A stretch of DNA of 64,000 bases, from NCBI RefSeq assembly GCF_014284235.1, contig NZ_JACOGD010000001.1:310001-374000 (forward strand). The letters are read 5' to 3'. Positions 29,180 through 39,039 of the stretch are shown one piece after another. This stretch comes from Cognatundibacterium curvum. GTDB lineage: Bacteria > Pseudomonadota > Gammaproteobacteria > Burkholderiales > Burkholderiaceae_D. Both the position numbers and the translations under genes were made by a program. The stretch's first letter is position 1, and each line of letters opens with the position of its first letter. The notes beneath the pieces were generated by a model, which was not told the origin of the DNA, did not search any database, and saw only the letters and a program-made list of their open reading frames with translations.

Positions 29180-29883
29180 GCCATTTACTTGAACTCCGCG
29201 ATGTGCATGCGTTTTACGGCAAAAGTCATGTGCTGCACGGCGTGAATCTGCATGTTGACGCGGGCGAGATTGTCAGTCTGCTCGGACGCAATGGCGTCGG
29301 GCGCTCCACTACCGTTAAAGCAGCCATGGGCCTGGTCGATGCGCGCGGTTCGGTACTGTTTAAAGGCCAGCAGTTGTTAGGCTTGAAGGCATTTGAGATT
29401 GCGCATAAGGGTTTGGGCTATGTACCAGAAAACCGCGATATTTTCCCTACATTGACGGTAGAGCAGAATCTGCGCTTAGGTGAAAAATCGGGCAAAACTG
29501 CTTCCTCGCGCTGGCAGATCGATGACATGTATCAAATGTTCCCGCGACTGAAGGAGCGCCAGCATACTCAGGCTGGTGTGATGTCGGGCGGCGAACAGCA
29601 AATGCTGACCTTGTGCCGCACCCTGATGGGGGACCCGGACCTGATCATGATCGATGAACCCACAGAAGGACTGGCGCCGAAAATTGTCGATCTGGTGGCC
29701 GAATATCTGATGACATTGCGTCAAAAAGGCATATCCGTGCTGTTGGTGGAACAAAAGCTGGCGATTGCACTCGACATTTCACAACGTGTGTATGTGATGG
29801 GACACGGCAGCATCGTATTTGAAGGCAGCCCGTCAGACTTAAAGCAAGACCAGCGCATACGTCAGGAATGGCTGGAAGTGTGA
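29176..29883 (+). CDS. livF: Liv-type ABC transporter ATPase (LivF) with Arg in Walker A
   Basis: A 235-residue ATPase with signature MSGGEQQMLTLCRTLM and Walker B LIMIDEPTEGLAP. The Walker A reads GRNGVGRST (residues 37-45): the nearly invariant lysine is Arg43, encoded CGC. Related LivF proteins with Arg at this place exist as far as I recall, so it may be a subfamily trait. If so, ATP hydrolysis could rest mainly on LivG. The gene ends the transporter set. Confidence 0.9.
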   Translation: MSHLLELRDVHAFYGKSHVLHGVNLHVDAGEIVSLLGRNGVGRSTTVKAAMGLVDARGSVLFKGQQLLGLKAFEIAHKGLGYVPENRDIFPTLTVEQNLRLGEKSGKTASSRWQIDDMYQMFPRLKERQHTQAGVMSGGEQQMLTLCRTLMGDPDLIMIDEPTEGLAPKIVDLVAEYLMTLRQKGISVLLVEQKLAIALDISQRVYVMGHGSIVFEGSPSDLKQDQRIRQEWLEV

Positions 29884-29944
29884 AATGCAATTTCTGTGTA
29901 TTCACCGTCCGAAAATTTTTCTTCGATTAAAAACAATAAATAAT

Positions 29945-29954
29945 ACGATCGTAC
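29945..29954. promoter_or_regulatory. Candidate fatty-acid regulator site upstream of the FadJ-like gene
   Basis: The sequence acgatcgtac contains the palindrome tacgatcgta and lies about 145 bp before the start codon. It matches the site at 22900-22909 in nine of ten bases. Confidence 0.4.
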
Positions 29955-30097
29955 TATTTTTAAGGTATAGTCAGACCCAGACCGGAAAATACATTGCTGG
30001 CATAACGCTTATATGCTGCCAACAATAACCATAGAATGACCGGCATGTAGATCTGAGCTAACACATCCCATCTATCCAACAAAGCTGAGGAAGAGAC

Positions 30098-32176
30098 ATG
30101 AGCGCTGAATATCAAGTACAGGGCAATCTGGCTGTCATTACCCTGAATAATCCACCGGTCAATGGTCTGGGTCACGCGACCCGCCAGGCCATCGTGCAAG
30201 GCATCAGCCGTGCGCAGGAAGATGCGGCCGTCACCGCCATCATCATTACTGGCGCAGGCAAAGCGTTTTCGGGTGGCGCGGATATCAAAGAATTCAATTC
30301 ACCAAAAGCCTTCGCAGAACCCAGCCTGCATACCGTGATCAGCGTGCTGGAAGAAGCAGAGAAACCAGTCATCGCGGCCATCCACAGCGTGTGCATGGGT
30401 GGCGGACTGGAGCTGGCGCTGGGCTGTCATTACCGCATTGCGAGCCCGGGAGCGCAGATTGCACTGCCGGAAGTGAAGCTCGGCATCTTGCCTGGCGCCG
30501 GTGGCACGCAGCGCCTGCCACGTGTAGTCGGGCTTGAGACAGCCTTGAATATGATCGTTTCCGGCAATCCTGTGAGCTCAGAAAAGCTGGCGCAGACAGC
30601 GCTGTTTAATCAAATCGCCGAAGGGGATTTGATGACTGCCGCTACCGCCTTTGCTAATCAGGTGGCTGCCGTCCGTCCTTTGCCTAAAGTGCGCGATATC
30701 CGCATTGACTACCCCAACTACGAAGCTTTCCTGCAGTTTTCCCGAAACACCGTCAAAGCCATGTCCGGCCCATTCCCTGCGCCTCTGGCTTGCGTAGAGG
30801 CAGTCGCTGCAGCGGTCAGCAAGAAATTTGACGATGGCATACAGTTTGAACGCGAGTTATTCCTGAAACTGGTGCAAACCACAGAATCGAAGGCATTACG
30901 TCACGCGTTTTTCGCAGAACGTGCGGCCAGCAAGCTGCCTGACGTGCCAGACGATACCCCGGTACGCACCATTAAATCGGTGGCCGTGGTTGGCGCCGGT
31001 ACCATGGGCGGCGGCATTGCAATGAATTTTGCTAACGCCGGCATACCGGTACGCATCCTCGAAATGAAGCAGGAAGCGCTGGACAAGGGCCTGGCGACTA
31101 TCCGTAAGAATTACGAGAACACGCTCAAAAAAGGCAAACTGACGCAAGAGAAGTTTGAGCAGCGTGTGGCGCTGATCAGTGGCACGCTGGATTATCAGGA
31201 AATCGCTCAGGCAGATATCGTGATTGAAGCCGTATTTGAAGACATGTCGGTGAAGCAGCAAGTGTTTCAGCAACTGGATGCAGTCATGAAGCCCGGAGCG
31301 ATACTGGCGTCCAATACATCCACGCTGGATGTGGATCAGATCGCCGCCTTTACCCAGCGTCCGCAGGATGTGATCGGCACGCATTTCTTCAGCCCGGCCA
31401 ATGTGATGAAGTTGCTGGAGATCGTCAGAGGCAAGCTGACTGCGAAAGATGTACTGGCGACGGTTATGGCTTTATCGAAGAAAATCCGTAAAACCGGCGT
31501 GGTATCCGGCGTCTGCGATGGTTTCATTGGTAACCGCATGATAGAACAGTACAGCCGCCAGGCAGGATATTTACTGGAAGAGGGCTGCACACCTGAGCAA
31601 GTCGATAAGGCCGTTGAAAAACTGGGCTTCGCGATGGGCCCGTTCCGCATGGGCGATCTGGCTGGTAACGACATAGGCTGGTATATCCGCAAACGCCGTT
31701 ATGTGGAGAAACCACACATCATCTATTCGAAAACCGCTGATCTCTTGTGTGAAATGGGACGCTTCGGTCAGAAAACCGGCGCTGGCTGGTATGACTATAA
31801 ACCGGGTGATCGCAAGCCTTATCCATCGACAGTGGTCAATGACATGATCGTTAAGCACTCTGCGGATATTGGTGTGGAGCGCAGAAAAATCAGCGACCAG
31901 GAAATCACGGAACGCCTGATTTATGCGCTAGTTAACGAAGCTGCCTATATCCTTGAAGAAGGCATCGCTAACCGTGCTTCCGACATCGACATGGTTTACC
32001 TGACTGGCTATGGCTTCCCGCTGCATACCGGCGGCCCTATGTTTTATGCCGACACTGTAGGTCTGAGTAATGTGGTCAGAGCGATGGAAAAATACGCCAA
32101 GGGTCGCCACGGCGAAGCCTGGAAACCCGCGCCATTACTGGCTAAACTCGCAGCGGACGGTAAAACCTTTAACTGA
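30098..32176 (+). CDS. fadJ: Bifunctional enoyl-CoA hydratase/3-hydroxyacyl-CoA dehydrogenase (FadJ-like)
   Basis: A 692-residue beta-oxidation enzyme. Residues 1-190 form the crotonase domain (oxyanion region SGGADIKEFN; MGGGLELALGCHYRIA). Residues about 295-475 form the NAD-binding dehydrogenase (VVGAGTMGGGIAMNFANAG) and the rest the dehydrogenase C-terminal domains. It hydrates enoyl-CoA and oxidises the 3-hydroxyacyl-CoA. No thiolase gene is next to it, so thiolysis must come from elsewhere. A good AGGAAGAG ribosome site precedes the ATG. Confidence 0.93.
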   Translation: MSAEYQVQGNLAVITLNNPPVNGLGHATRQAIVQGISRAQEDAAVTAIIITGAGKAFSGGADIKEFNSPKAFAEPSLHTVISVLEEAEKPVIAAIHSVCMGGGLELALGCHYRIASPGAQIALPEVKLGILPGAGGTQRLPRVVGLETALNMIVSGNPVSSEKLAQTALFNQIAEGDLMTAATAFANQVAAVRPLPKVRDIRIDYPNYEAFLQFSRNTVKAMSGPFPAPLACVEAVAAAVSKKFDDGIQFERELFLKLVQTTESKALRHAFFAERAASKLPDVPDDTPVRTIKSVAVVGAGTMGGGIAMNFANAGIPVRILEMKQEALDKGLATIRKNYENTLKKGKLTQEKFEQRVALISGTLDYQEIAQADIVIEAVFEDMSVKQQVFQQLDAVMKPGAILASNTSTLDVDQIAAFTQRPQDVIGTHFFSPANVMKLLEIVRGKLTAKDVLATVMALSKKIRKTGVVSGVCDGFIGNRMIEQYSRQAGYLLEEGCTPEQVDKAVEKLGFAMGPFRMGDLAGNDIGWYIRKRRYVEKPHIIYSKTADLLCEMGRFGQKTGAGWYDYKPGDRKPYPSTVVNDMIVKHSADIGVERRKISDQEITERLIYALVNEAAYILEEGIANRASDIDMVYLTGYGFPLHTGGPMFYADTVGLSNVVRAMEKYAKGRHGEAWKPAPLLAKLAADGKTFN

Positions 32177-32210
32177 AGCCGGGTCAGCATCAGAAGCTGA
32201 TTTACAGACT

Positions 32211-32242
32211 GGCCTCCTGCAAAATTGCAGGGGGCTTTTTTA
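32211..32242 (+). terminator. Rho-independent terminator after fadJ
   Basis: Stem gcctcctgc / gcagggggc with loop aaaatt and a T tract. Confidence 0.82.
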
Positions 32243-32330
32243 TGTGGCCGATTTATCTGCCCGGCAATATCTGAGTATTTCTGCTAGACTCGGCCGAATT
32301 CTACTGACATCGATCAATTAAATTTGCACT

Positions 32331-33020
32331 ATGAACCTGAGCACTTATATAGAACGCAGCGGCCTTCAGCAATATGCAGCTAACCCGGAATTTGAACAAC
32401 AAGTTGCGGCTTACGCTGCAGAGCTAAAGCTGACATTGGCACAAAGTGGAGCTGCCGAAGTGCAATGGCAGTATCAGGTGCCCGAGCTGGGTGAGGGCGG
32501 AGCCTGTTCTTTGTTTGGGCAATTAGCGGCGCAGCCCTTTGATCTGGCCAGCGCACTGGGCGGTGTCAATGCGCAAAACACGCAGATGCTGCAGCAAGTC
32601 ACTGCGCTGGTCGCCTTTTATCAGGCCCGCAGCGCCAGTCATTGGTTTGGTGTGTACCGCAAACAGGAACGTGCAGGTGCTGACGCGGTCTTGATGAAGC
32701 TGGCTTACTTCGGCGCTGCATCCCGCGCAGAATTTCCATTGACCCCCGAATTTGCAGCGATCAGTAACAACAGCACCGTGGGCTTATCGGGGAAGGGCAG
32801 GATTATCAATGATGTCGCGAGCTATGTCGCAGGCGGTGGCGAATACTATACCTGTGACCCGAAAGTAAAAGCGGAAGCCTGCCTGCCTTTGCTCGATGAA
32901 CAGGGCGAAGTAGTCGGCATTATCGACTCTGAAGCTTTTGAACAAAACCTGTTCAATGGGCAAGAATTGGCCTTATTGCTGGCGGTGGTACTCGCATTGC
33001 CTGAGATACTGCAAGCCTGA
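32331..33020 (+). CDS. GAF-domain protein (free-Met sulfoxide reductase-like)
   Basis: A 229-residue soluble protein. The region from about residue 75 to 225 looks like a GAF fold, with YTCDPKVKAEACLPLLDEQGEVVGIIDSE carrying two cysteines ten residues apart. Free methionine-R-sulfoxide reductases have a similar GAF core with catalytic cysteines in this place, but the protein is longer and the match is from memory. It is a single-gene unit between two terminators. Confidence 0.6.
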   Translation: MNLSTYIERSGLQQYAANPEFEQQVAAYAAELKLTLAQSGAAEVQWQYQVPELGEGGACSLFGQLAAQPFDLASALGGVNAQNTQMLQQVTALVAFYQARSASHWFGVYRKQERAGADAVLMKLAYFGAASRAEFPLTPEFAAISNNSTVGLSGKGRIINDVASYVAGGGEYYTCDPKVKAEACLPLLDEQGEVVGIIDSEAFEQNLFNGQELALLLAVVLALPEILQA

Positions 33021-33061
33021 GCCTGCTTGCCTGCGCCAATCAGCAGGCAGAATCAAATACT

Positions 33062-33095
33062 AAAGACGGGGAGTCCATGCTGGCCCCCGTCTTTT
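33062..33095 (+). terminator. Rho-independent terminator after the GAF gene
   Basis: Stem aaagacgggg / ccccgtcttt followed by T residues. Confidence 0.85.
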
Positions 33096-33236
33096 TGCCA
33101 TATGACACCCGCAAGCGATGTTATAATGCAAGGTTAAATCCCATTCGTAATTGCTTTGTATCCTACAGATCACGCGGCTCTATGCAGCGCCTGATGGAGA
33201 CAAACCGGTTCACTTTCTATTGCAAAAGGTTCTTCA

Positions 33237-34841
33237 GTGCTCTCAACAGCTAATATCACCATGCAGTTTGGCCCCAAGCCACTGTTTGAAAACATCTCAG
33301 TTAAGTTTGGCGAAGGCAATCGTTATGGTCTGATTGGCGCCAACGGCTGCGGCAAGTCTACTTTCATGAAAATCCTGGGTGGCGATCTGGAACAGTCCTC
33401 CGGTACCGTCATGCTGGATCAGAATGAGCGTCTGGGTAAGTTACGCCAGGATCAGTTTGCATACGAAGAAATGCGCGTACTCGATGTGGTCATGATGGGC
33501 CATACCGAGATGTGGGCTGCAATGTCTGAACGCGATGCGATCTACGCGAATCCGGAAGCAACGGATGAAGACTACATGAAAGCGGCTGATCTGGAAGCCA
33601 AGTTTGCTGAGTACGATGGCTATACGGCTGAGGCGCGCGCCGGTGAGTTGCTGTTGGGCGTAGGCATCCCTATCGATCAGCATCAGGGACCGATGAGTGC
33701 GGTTGCCCCAGGCTGGAAGCTGCGTGTGTTGCTGGCTCAGGCACTGTTCTCCAATCCTGACATCCTGCTGCTGGACGAACCAACCAATAATCTGGACATC
33801 AACACCATTCGCTGGCTGGAAGAAGTGCTGAATCAGCGCAACTGCACCATGATCATCATTTCCCATGATCGCCACTTCCTGAATCAGGTCTGCACCCACA
33901 TGGCGGATATGGATTACGGCACGCTGAAAATCTATCCTGGCAATTACGATGACTACATGCTGGCATCGTCCCAGGCACGCGCGCAGCAACTGGCGAACAA
34001 TGCCAAAGCCAAAGAGAAAGTCGCTGAATTGCAGGACTTCGTACGTCGTTTCTCGGCCAACAAATCCAAGGCGCGTCAGGCTACTTCACGTGCTAAGCAG
34101 ATCGACAAGATCAAAATCGAAGAATTCAAACCTTCCAGCCGCCAGAATCCTTTCATCCGCTTTGACGGTGAAAAGAAATTGCATCGTCTGGCGGTAGAAG
34201 TTCAGGGCCTGACCAAAAAATACGATCGCACGCTGTTCAGCGGCTTTGATCTGATGGTCGAAGCCGGTGAGAAAATCGCGATTATCGGTGCCAACGGCGC
34301 AGGTAAAACGACGCTGCTGCGCTGCATAGGCGGCACAGACATCGCCGGTCTGGAGGCAGATCATGGCGTAGCAAAATGGGCTGAAAACGCCAATGTCGGC
34401 TATATGCCTCAGGATCCTACTGAAGAATTCGCGGTCGATAAAAACCTGACTGACTGGATAGGTGAGTGGACCCAGGAAGGCGACGATGATCAGGCGGTAC
34501 GCTCCATCCTTGGCCGTTTGCTGTTCGGTGGTGATGATGTGAAAAAGTCGGTCAAAGTGCTGTCCGGTGGTGAAAAAGGACGCATGATGTACGGCAAGCT
34601 GATGCTGGGCCGTCATAATGTCTTGCTGATGGATGAGCCGACCAATCACATGGACATGGAATCCATCGAGTCACTCAACGTGGCTTTGGAAAAATATGCA
34701 GGCACACTGATTTTCGTATCGCATGACCGTGAATTTGTCTCTTCGCTGGCGACCCGCATTCTGGAAATCAAAGATAAAGAAATTATCGACTTCCATGGCA
34801 CCTATGAAGAGTATCTGAACAGCCAGGGCATCGAGTCTTAA
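33237..34841 (+). CDS. ybiT: ABC-F ATPase, YbiT-like
   Basis: A 534-residue protein of two tandem ABC domains without membrane segments. Walker A motifs are GANGCGKST and GANGAGKTT; Walker B motifs are [12 protein letters not shown] and [13 protein letters not shown] charged linker lies between the domains (around residues 245-300). ABC-F proteins act on ribosomes to relieve stalls. The GTG start at 33237 is supported by the AAAAGG site and by homology from [12 protein letters not shown]. Confidence 0.93.
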   Translation: MLSTANITMQFGPKPLFENISVKFGEGNRYGLIGANGCGKSTFMKILGGDLEQSSGTVMLDQNERLGKLRQDQFAYEEMRVLDVVMMGHTEMWAAMSERDAIYANPEATDEDYMKAADLEAKFAEYDGYTAEARAGELLLGVGIPIDQHQGPMSAVAPGWKLRVLLAQALFSNPDILLLDEPTNNLDINTIRWLEEVLNQRNCTMIIISHDRHFLNQVCTHMADMDYGTLKIYPGNYDDYMLASSQARAQQLANNAKAKEKVAELQDFVRRFSANKSKARQATSRAKQIDKIKIEEFKPSSRQNPFIRFDGEKKLHRLAVEVQGLTKKYDRTLFSGFDLMVEAGEKIAIIGANGAGKTTLLRCIGGTDIAGLEADHGVAKWAENANVGYMPQDPTEEFAVDKNLTDWIGEWTQEGDDDQAVRSILGRLLFGGDDVKKSVKVLSGGEKGRMMYGKLMLGRHNVLLMDEPTNHMDMESIESLNVALEKYAGTLIFVSHDREFVSSLATRILEIKDKEIIDFHGTYEEYLNSQGIES

Positions 34842-34861
34842 TGGCTTAAGTTTCTGCCCCA

Positions 34862-34891
34862 TAAAAAAAGCCAGGTTCGCCTGGCTTTTTT
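34862..34891. terminator. Bidirectional rho-independent terminator
   Basis: Stem aaaaagccagg / cctggcttttt with a ttcg tetraloop between the convergent ybiT and VOC genes. Confidence 0.9.
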
Positions 34892-34918
34892 GTTTTTGTG
34901 ACCTGTGTACTTGACCGC

Positions 34919-35290
34919 TTAGTGTTCAGCTGGCGCAAACACGCGCAAGCGATGGCCATCCGGATCCAGTGCCACAAAGGTATAGCCAAAATCCATCTGC
35001 GTCGGTGTTTGAGCAATCGTCAACCCGCGTGTGCACCAGCTCGCATACAGTTCATCCACTTCCTGATCGCTGCCGATTGCAAACGCTAATTCGCCGCCAA
35101 GCCCGTGCGCAGGTACCGATGGCTCTACAGTATGGCGACTCCATAAGCCCAGCATCATGCCGGAAGAAAGCGCAAACATTGCAAAAGTAGGGGAGGATTC
35201 TATCGGTGACTTACCCATTAAATCGGTATAGAAACGGGCGCTGGTTTCCGGGTTGTTGACGTACAAAAGAATGAAGTTAGGATCGATCAA
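34919..35290 (-). CDS. VOC (glyoxalase/bleomycin-resistance-like) family protein
   Basis: A 123-residue protein with the two beta-alpha-beta-beta-beta modules of the vicinal oxygen chelate fold (LLYVNNPETSARFYTDLMG; FGYTFVALDPDGHRLRVFAP). The usual metal ligands are only partly visible, so it may be a binding protein rather than an enzyme. It lies downstream of a WYL-type regulator in the same direction, as YafY-VOC pairs often do. Confidence 0.83.
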   Translation of the reverse strand: MIDPNFILLYVNNPETSARFYTDLMGKSPIESSPTFAMFALSSGMMLGLWSRHTVEPSVPAHGLGGELAFAIGSDQEVDELYASWCTRGLTIAQTPTQMDFGYTFVALDPDGHRLRVFAPAEH

Positions 35291-35404
35291 GATAGTCTCC
35301 GCAATGGTGAGGTGAGTAATGAATAGGAATACGGGGTTAGCTGCCCGGTATTCAGCATCATAAGACTGGCTACTGTCAGTTTTTGTCAGTAGTCGTCACT
35401 ACCC

Positions 35405-36094
35405 TTATTGCAGAGGAAGGCCCTCAGTTTCACGCCAGGCTTTGAGCAAGGCCTGGCGACGGCGTGGATAGCGCTGTTCTGTGACCCGCAGCGATACAAT
35501 TCTATCGGTGCGAAAATGCCGGAAGCCTTCGCGTATTTCGCACCAGCCAACCAGGACTTGCGCCTGATCAAAATAGCCCAATGCAAATGGCCAAATGGTG
35601 CGCAACGTGGCCTTGCCTTTGAGGTCGCGATAATGCAGCTCTAATTTGCGTTCAGAGCGTATCGCATGACGGATTTGTTGCAGCGCTTCGTCGCTGTGGG
35701 GATGGCCGGTAGCAGGGCCTATCAGTAAGGCGGAAGCATCGAGTATATGCCTGAGTTCATCCGGCAACACGGCTGCAATCTTGGTGAGAGCATTTTTCGC
35801 TGCGGCAGCCAGCCTGTCATCTGTGCGTTGTGCGACCCAGCGCGAGCCCAGCACCAGTGCTTCTATTTCGTCTTCAGAAAACATCAGCGGCGGCAACACG
35901 AAACCGGGCCGCAAGACATAACCTAATCCGGGTTCGCCCGCGATATCGGCGCCTTGCTGCTGCAGGGTGGCAATATCGCGATACAGCGTGCGCAGGCTGA
36001 TACCAAGCTGCTTCGCCAGCTCGGTGCCGGTCACCGGAAAACGATGGCCGCGCAGAATCTGAATCAGATCAAGCAGGCGTTGGGCACGTGACAT
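35405..36094 (-). CDS. YafY-type HTH/WYL transcriptional regulator
   Basis: A 229-residue protein with an N-terminal winged helix (residues 1-60: FPVTGTELAKQLGISLRTLYRDIATLQQQG) and a C-terminal WYL-type domain (LELHYRDLKGKATLRTIWPFALGYF). WYL regulators bind small ligands or nucleic acids and commonly control the adjacent gene, here the VOC protein 114 bp downstream. Confidence 0.88.
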   Translation of the reverse strand: MSRAQRLLDLIQILRGHRFPVTGTELAKQLGISLRTLYRDIATLQQQGADIAGEPGLGYVLRPGFVLPPLMFSEDEIEALVLGSRWVAQRTDDRLAAAAKNALTKIAAVLPDELRHILDASALLIGPATGHPHSDEALQQIRHAIRSERKLELHYRDLKGKATLRTIWPFALGYFDQAQVLVGWCEIREGFRHFRTDRIVSLRVTEQRYPRRRQALLKAWRETEGLPLQ

Positions 36095-36141
36095 GCGGTA
36101 AGAGGGCGCTATGTTGTAGATTGTAAAATCAGTTCGATCGC

Positions 36142-36744
36142 CTATTCGTCGTCCAGCACGGTGTGTCCGTGTATCTGGCGGCCCTGATACAACAAGATAT
36201 CGAGCTGATCGCGCAAGTTGCGCGCAAAATCACGCCCTTTTGCCTTCATGACCGCTTCCAGAAAAGGAATGCGTAAGTATTCAAAGTCTTCCAGATTGCC
36301 AGCACGCTCCACCTTAAGCTGCAATGCAAAGCCTCGAAAGCCCAGATTGGCTTTTATCGTTTCATTGAAAAACCGGTAGACCGCCTGAAATTGTTCAGCA
36401 CCAGATAATTCTGGTAATGGGACATCAGAAACCGAAGTCGATACGGTGGAAGGATCAGGCGAGCCCTGCTGATGCTGCACAGGCTCAAGCGCGTCGGGCG
36501 TAACTGGAAGGGTAGTCACAACTTCAACGCTGTCTTTTATCGGAGAAATGAAATCCCCATCGATCAGTTCCTGTACGCTATTTTCATCCAGACCCAAAGC
36601 CTGAACTTTGCGTAACAATTCAGCAGCACTTTGTTTGCCATCCACCATCACCAGTAGCGTACGTAAACGGTTTTGCAACTGGAATTGCCGGGTGGCGATT
36701 TCTTGTCGCCCTTTGTCAGTCTTATCGTAAATACTTGCGAACAT
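36142..36744 (-). CDS. Hypothetical cytoplasmic protein, 200 residues
   Basis: Not recognised by family name. The N-terminal third (residues 1-70) looks like a small winged-helix-like module (NRLRTLLVMVDGKQSAAELLRKVQALGLDE). A variable Pro/Ser/Thr-rich linker follows, then an all-helical C-terminal domain (residues about 120-200) rich in Phe and charged residues. No membrane segment. It stands between the WYL regulator and the feo operon with its own upstream gap of 128 bp. Confidence 0.65.
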   Translation of the reverse strand: MFASIYDKTDKGRQEIATRQFQLQNRLRTLLVMVDGKQSAAELLRKVQALGLDENSVQELIDGDFISPIKDSVEVVTTLPVTPDALEPVQHQQGSPDPSTVSTSVSDVPLPELSGAEQFQAVYRFFNETIKANLGFRGFALQLKVERAGNLEDFEYLRIPFLEAVMKAKGRDFARNLRDQLDILLYQGRQIHGHTVLDDE

Positions 36745-36872
36745 GCAACAACGTCTCCATCAGTTTTTCATTCTTTTAACTTTCAGAATGATAATTTCAG
36801 GAAAGCATACCCGAGAGCATTAAGTTTGGCTATGTATCGTGGGGAATAGCAGGAAATTTCGTTGGTTACAGG

Positions 36873-37148
36873 CTATTGCTTTTTCAGATAAATCACTGTT
36901 TTCCCCTGCAATCTTGAGTCAATATCAGCTGAAACTGCTTTGACCTCCGATGAAGCGCAACCACCGCAACCTGATGAGCAGCTGTCGCCGCAAGTACGGG
37001 ACAGTGCACGGAAGCGGCGGGCCGATGCAGGAGATATCTTTTGCAGACGCAGGTGTAAACGCGTCGCCCATGGCCCTGGCAACCACTTCAGCAACAAATA
37101 CGCGGCAGCCATAAAAACCAGAGAAATCGTAATAATGGTCTGCAGCAT
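36873..37148 (-). CDS. Cys-rich small membrane protein of the feo operon
   Basis: A 91-residue protein with one N-terminal membrane helix (residues about 3-22) and the cysteine cluster CGDSCSSGCGGC near residues 53-64. It begins 1 bp after feoB stops. It resembles FeoB-associated Cys-rich proteins (DUF6587-like), which may handle iron or an Fe-S cluster at the transporter; FeoC occupies this place in enterobacteria. Function is inferred from position. Confidence 0.75.
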   Translation of the reverse strand: MLQTIITISLVFMAAAYLLLKWLPGPWATRLHLRLQKISPASARRFRALSRTCGDSCSSGCGGCASSEVKAVSADIDSRLQGKTVIYLKKQ

Positions 37149-37149
37149 T

Positions 37150-39039
37150 TTAGCTTCCCAATAAATAACGCGACACCTGATAAGTGATAAATGAAGCGGT
37201 GTATGCCAGACCGAACAGGTAAGCTGCCATCAGCAGTGGATAGCGCAGAGTATTGGTCTCACGTCTGACCACACTCAGGGTCGCGATACATTGCGGTGCA
37301 AACACGTACCAGGCAAGCAAGGACAATGCGGTTGGCAAGCTCCAGGATTGGGCGATCAGCGGCTCCAGCGAGTGCGCCAGTTCCTCACCGTTCTGGGATA
37401 ATGCATACACCGTACCCAGTGCGGCGACAGCAACTTCACGCGCTGCCAGTCCGGGAACCAGTGCAATACAAATTTGCCAGTTAAAGCCAATAGGCGCAAA
37501 CACTACTTCCAGCATGCGGCCAAGGTAGCCAGCAATACTGTAGTAAATCGCAGGCTGAGTTGCATTGTCCGGTGCACCCGGGAAGCTGCTCAGGAACCAG
37601 AGCAAGACCATGAGCGCAAGAATAATCGTGCCAACGCGGGTCGTGAAAATTTTCACGCGCTCCCACAAGCCCAGTAACAGGTTGCGGCCATTTGGCAGGC
37701 GGTAGTCAGGCAATTCCAGCATCAGCGGATGCTTCTCAGAGCTACCCCATTTTTTCTTGAAGACCAGTGCCACTAACATCGCTGAAACGATGCCAGCCAG
37801 ATACAGACCAAACAGCACCAGACCTTGCAAGCTGAGTACACCCAACACTTCACGCTCAGGGATGAAGGCGGCAATGATTAAGGCATACACCGGCAGACGG
37901 GCAGAGCAAGTCATCAGCGGAGCAATCATGATGGTAACCAGACGATCACGCGGATTTTGTATGGTGCGGGTTGCCATCACACCCGGAATAGCACAGGCAA
38001 AGCTGGACAGCAGGGGAATAAAGGCACGGCCAGACAAACCGACCTTACCCATCACTCTGTCCAACAAAAACGCAGCACGTGGCAAGTAACCGGAATCTTC
38101 CATTACCAGGATGAAGAAGAACAGGATGATAATTTGCGGCAAGAACACCAGCACGCTACCGGCACCGCCTATCACACCCTTGACCAGCAAGCCCTGCAGC
38201 ATACCTTCAGGCATATGGGTTTCTACCAGTGTACCAAAGGCTTCCATACTGGACTTGATGAACTCCATAGGAATCTGGGCCCAGGCAAATACCGCCTGGA
38301 ATACCAGGAACATCAGCAGTGCAAAAATAAAGGGACCGATTATGGGATTCAATACCCACTGATCGACGCGGAAACTGAGTCTGTGCAATTCTGCCTGTTG
38401 CGCTGCCGGGCTGCGCACGCATTTTTCGAGCACTGCATTGACTTGTGCCTGTATCGCCTCTGGTGTCTGCTTATCCAATGCCAGTGGCAATTCGCGCTGC
38501 ACAACGCTTAGCTGCTTTGCCAGCACTTCGAGTTCACCAAGCAAACTATCTATGCCATGATTGTCAACTGCGACTGTTTCCACGACTGGGATGCCAAGCT
38601 CTGTTTGCAGGCCAGCCACATCAATTTCCAGGTGGTGGCGGCGCGCTACGTCCATCATATTGACGGCCAGGATGCAGGGTAGATTCAGGCTTTTTAATTC
38701 AAACACCAAACGTAAGCCGCGCTTGAGGTTGCTCGCATCCACCACGCACAGCACAGCATCCGGCAGCGCTTCATTGGCGCGCTGCCCGGTAATGACTTCT
38801 TCGGTGATTTTTTCGTCCGGCGTAATCGCATGCAGACTGTAAGTGCCTGGTAAATCCAAGACCTGCCAGTGGCGACCGGAAGGAGAAGTAAACTTACCTT
38901 CTTTTCTTTCTATGGTGACACCGGCGTAATTGGCGACCTTTTGGCGTGCACCAGTCAGGCGGTTAAATAATGCAGTTTTCCCACAGTTTGGATTTCCTAC
39001 CAGGGCAATACGGGGTGAGGCGAGGGTGGAACTTGTCAT
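37150..39039 (-). CDS. feoB: Ferrous iron transporter FeoB
   Basis: A 629-residue inner-membrane protein. The N-terminal G domain shows G1 GNPNCGKT, G3 DLPGTY and G4 NMMD; a helical GDI-like region follows, and then about eight membrane helices with the paired gate motifs. It is shorter than the 770-residue E. coli protein, as common in betaproteobacteria. The start overlaps the feoA stop by one base. It imports Fe(II) under low oxygen. Confidence 0.95.
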   Translation of the reverse strand: MTSSTLASPRIALVGNPNCGKTALFNRLTGARQKVANYAGVTIERKEGKFTSPSGRHWQVLDLPGTYSLHAITPDEKITEEVITGQRANEALPDAVLCVVDASNLKRGLRLVFELKSLNLPCILAVNMMDVARRHHLEIDVAGLQTELGIPVVETVAVDNHGIDSLLGELEVLAKQLSVVQRELPLALDKQTPEAIQAQVNAVLEKCVRSPAAQQAELHRLSFRVDQWVLNPIIGPFIFALLMFLVFQAVFAWAQIPMEFIKSSMEAFGTLVETHMPEGMLQGLLVKGVIGGAGSVLVFLPQIIILFFFILVMEDSGYLPRAAFLLDRVMGKVGLSGRAFIPLLSSFACAIPGVMATRTIQNPRDRLVTIMIAPLMTCSARLPVYALIIAAFIPEREVLGVLSLQGLVLFGLYLAGIVSAMLVALVFKKKWGSSEKHPLMLELPDYRLPNGRNLLLGLWERVKIFTTRVGTIILALMVLLWFLSSFPGAPDNATQPAIYYSIAGYLGRMLEVVFAPIGFNWQICIALVPGLAAREVAVAALGTVYALSQNGEELAHSLEPLIAQSWSLPTALSLLAWYVFAPQCIATLSVVRRETNTLRYPLLMAAYLFGLAYTASFITYQVSRYLLGS

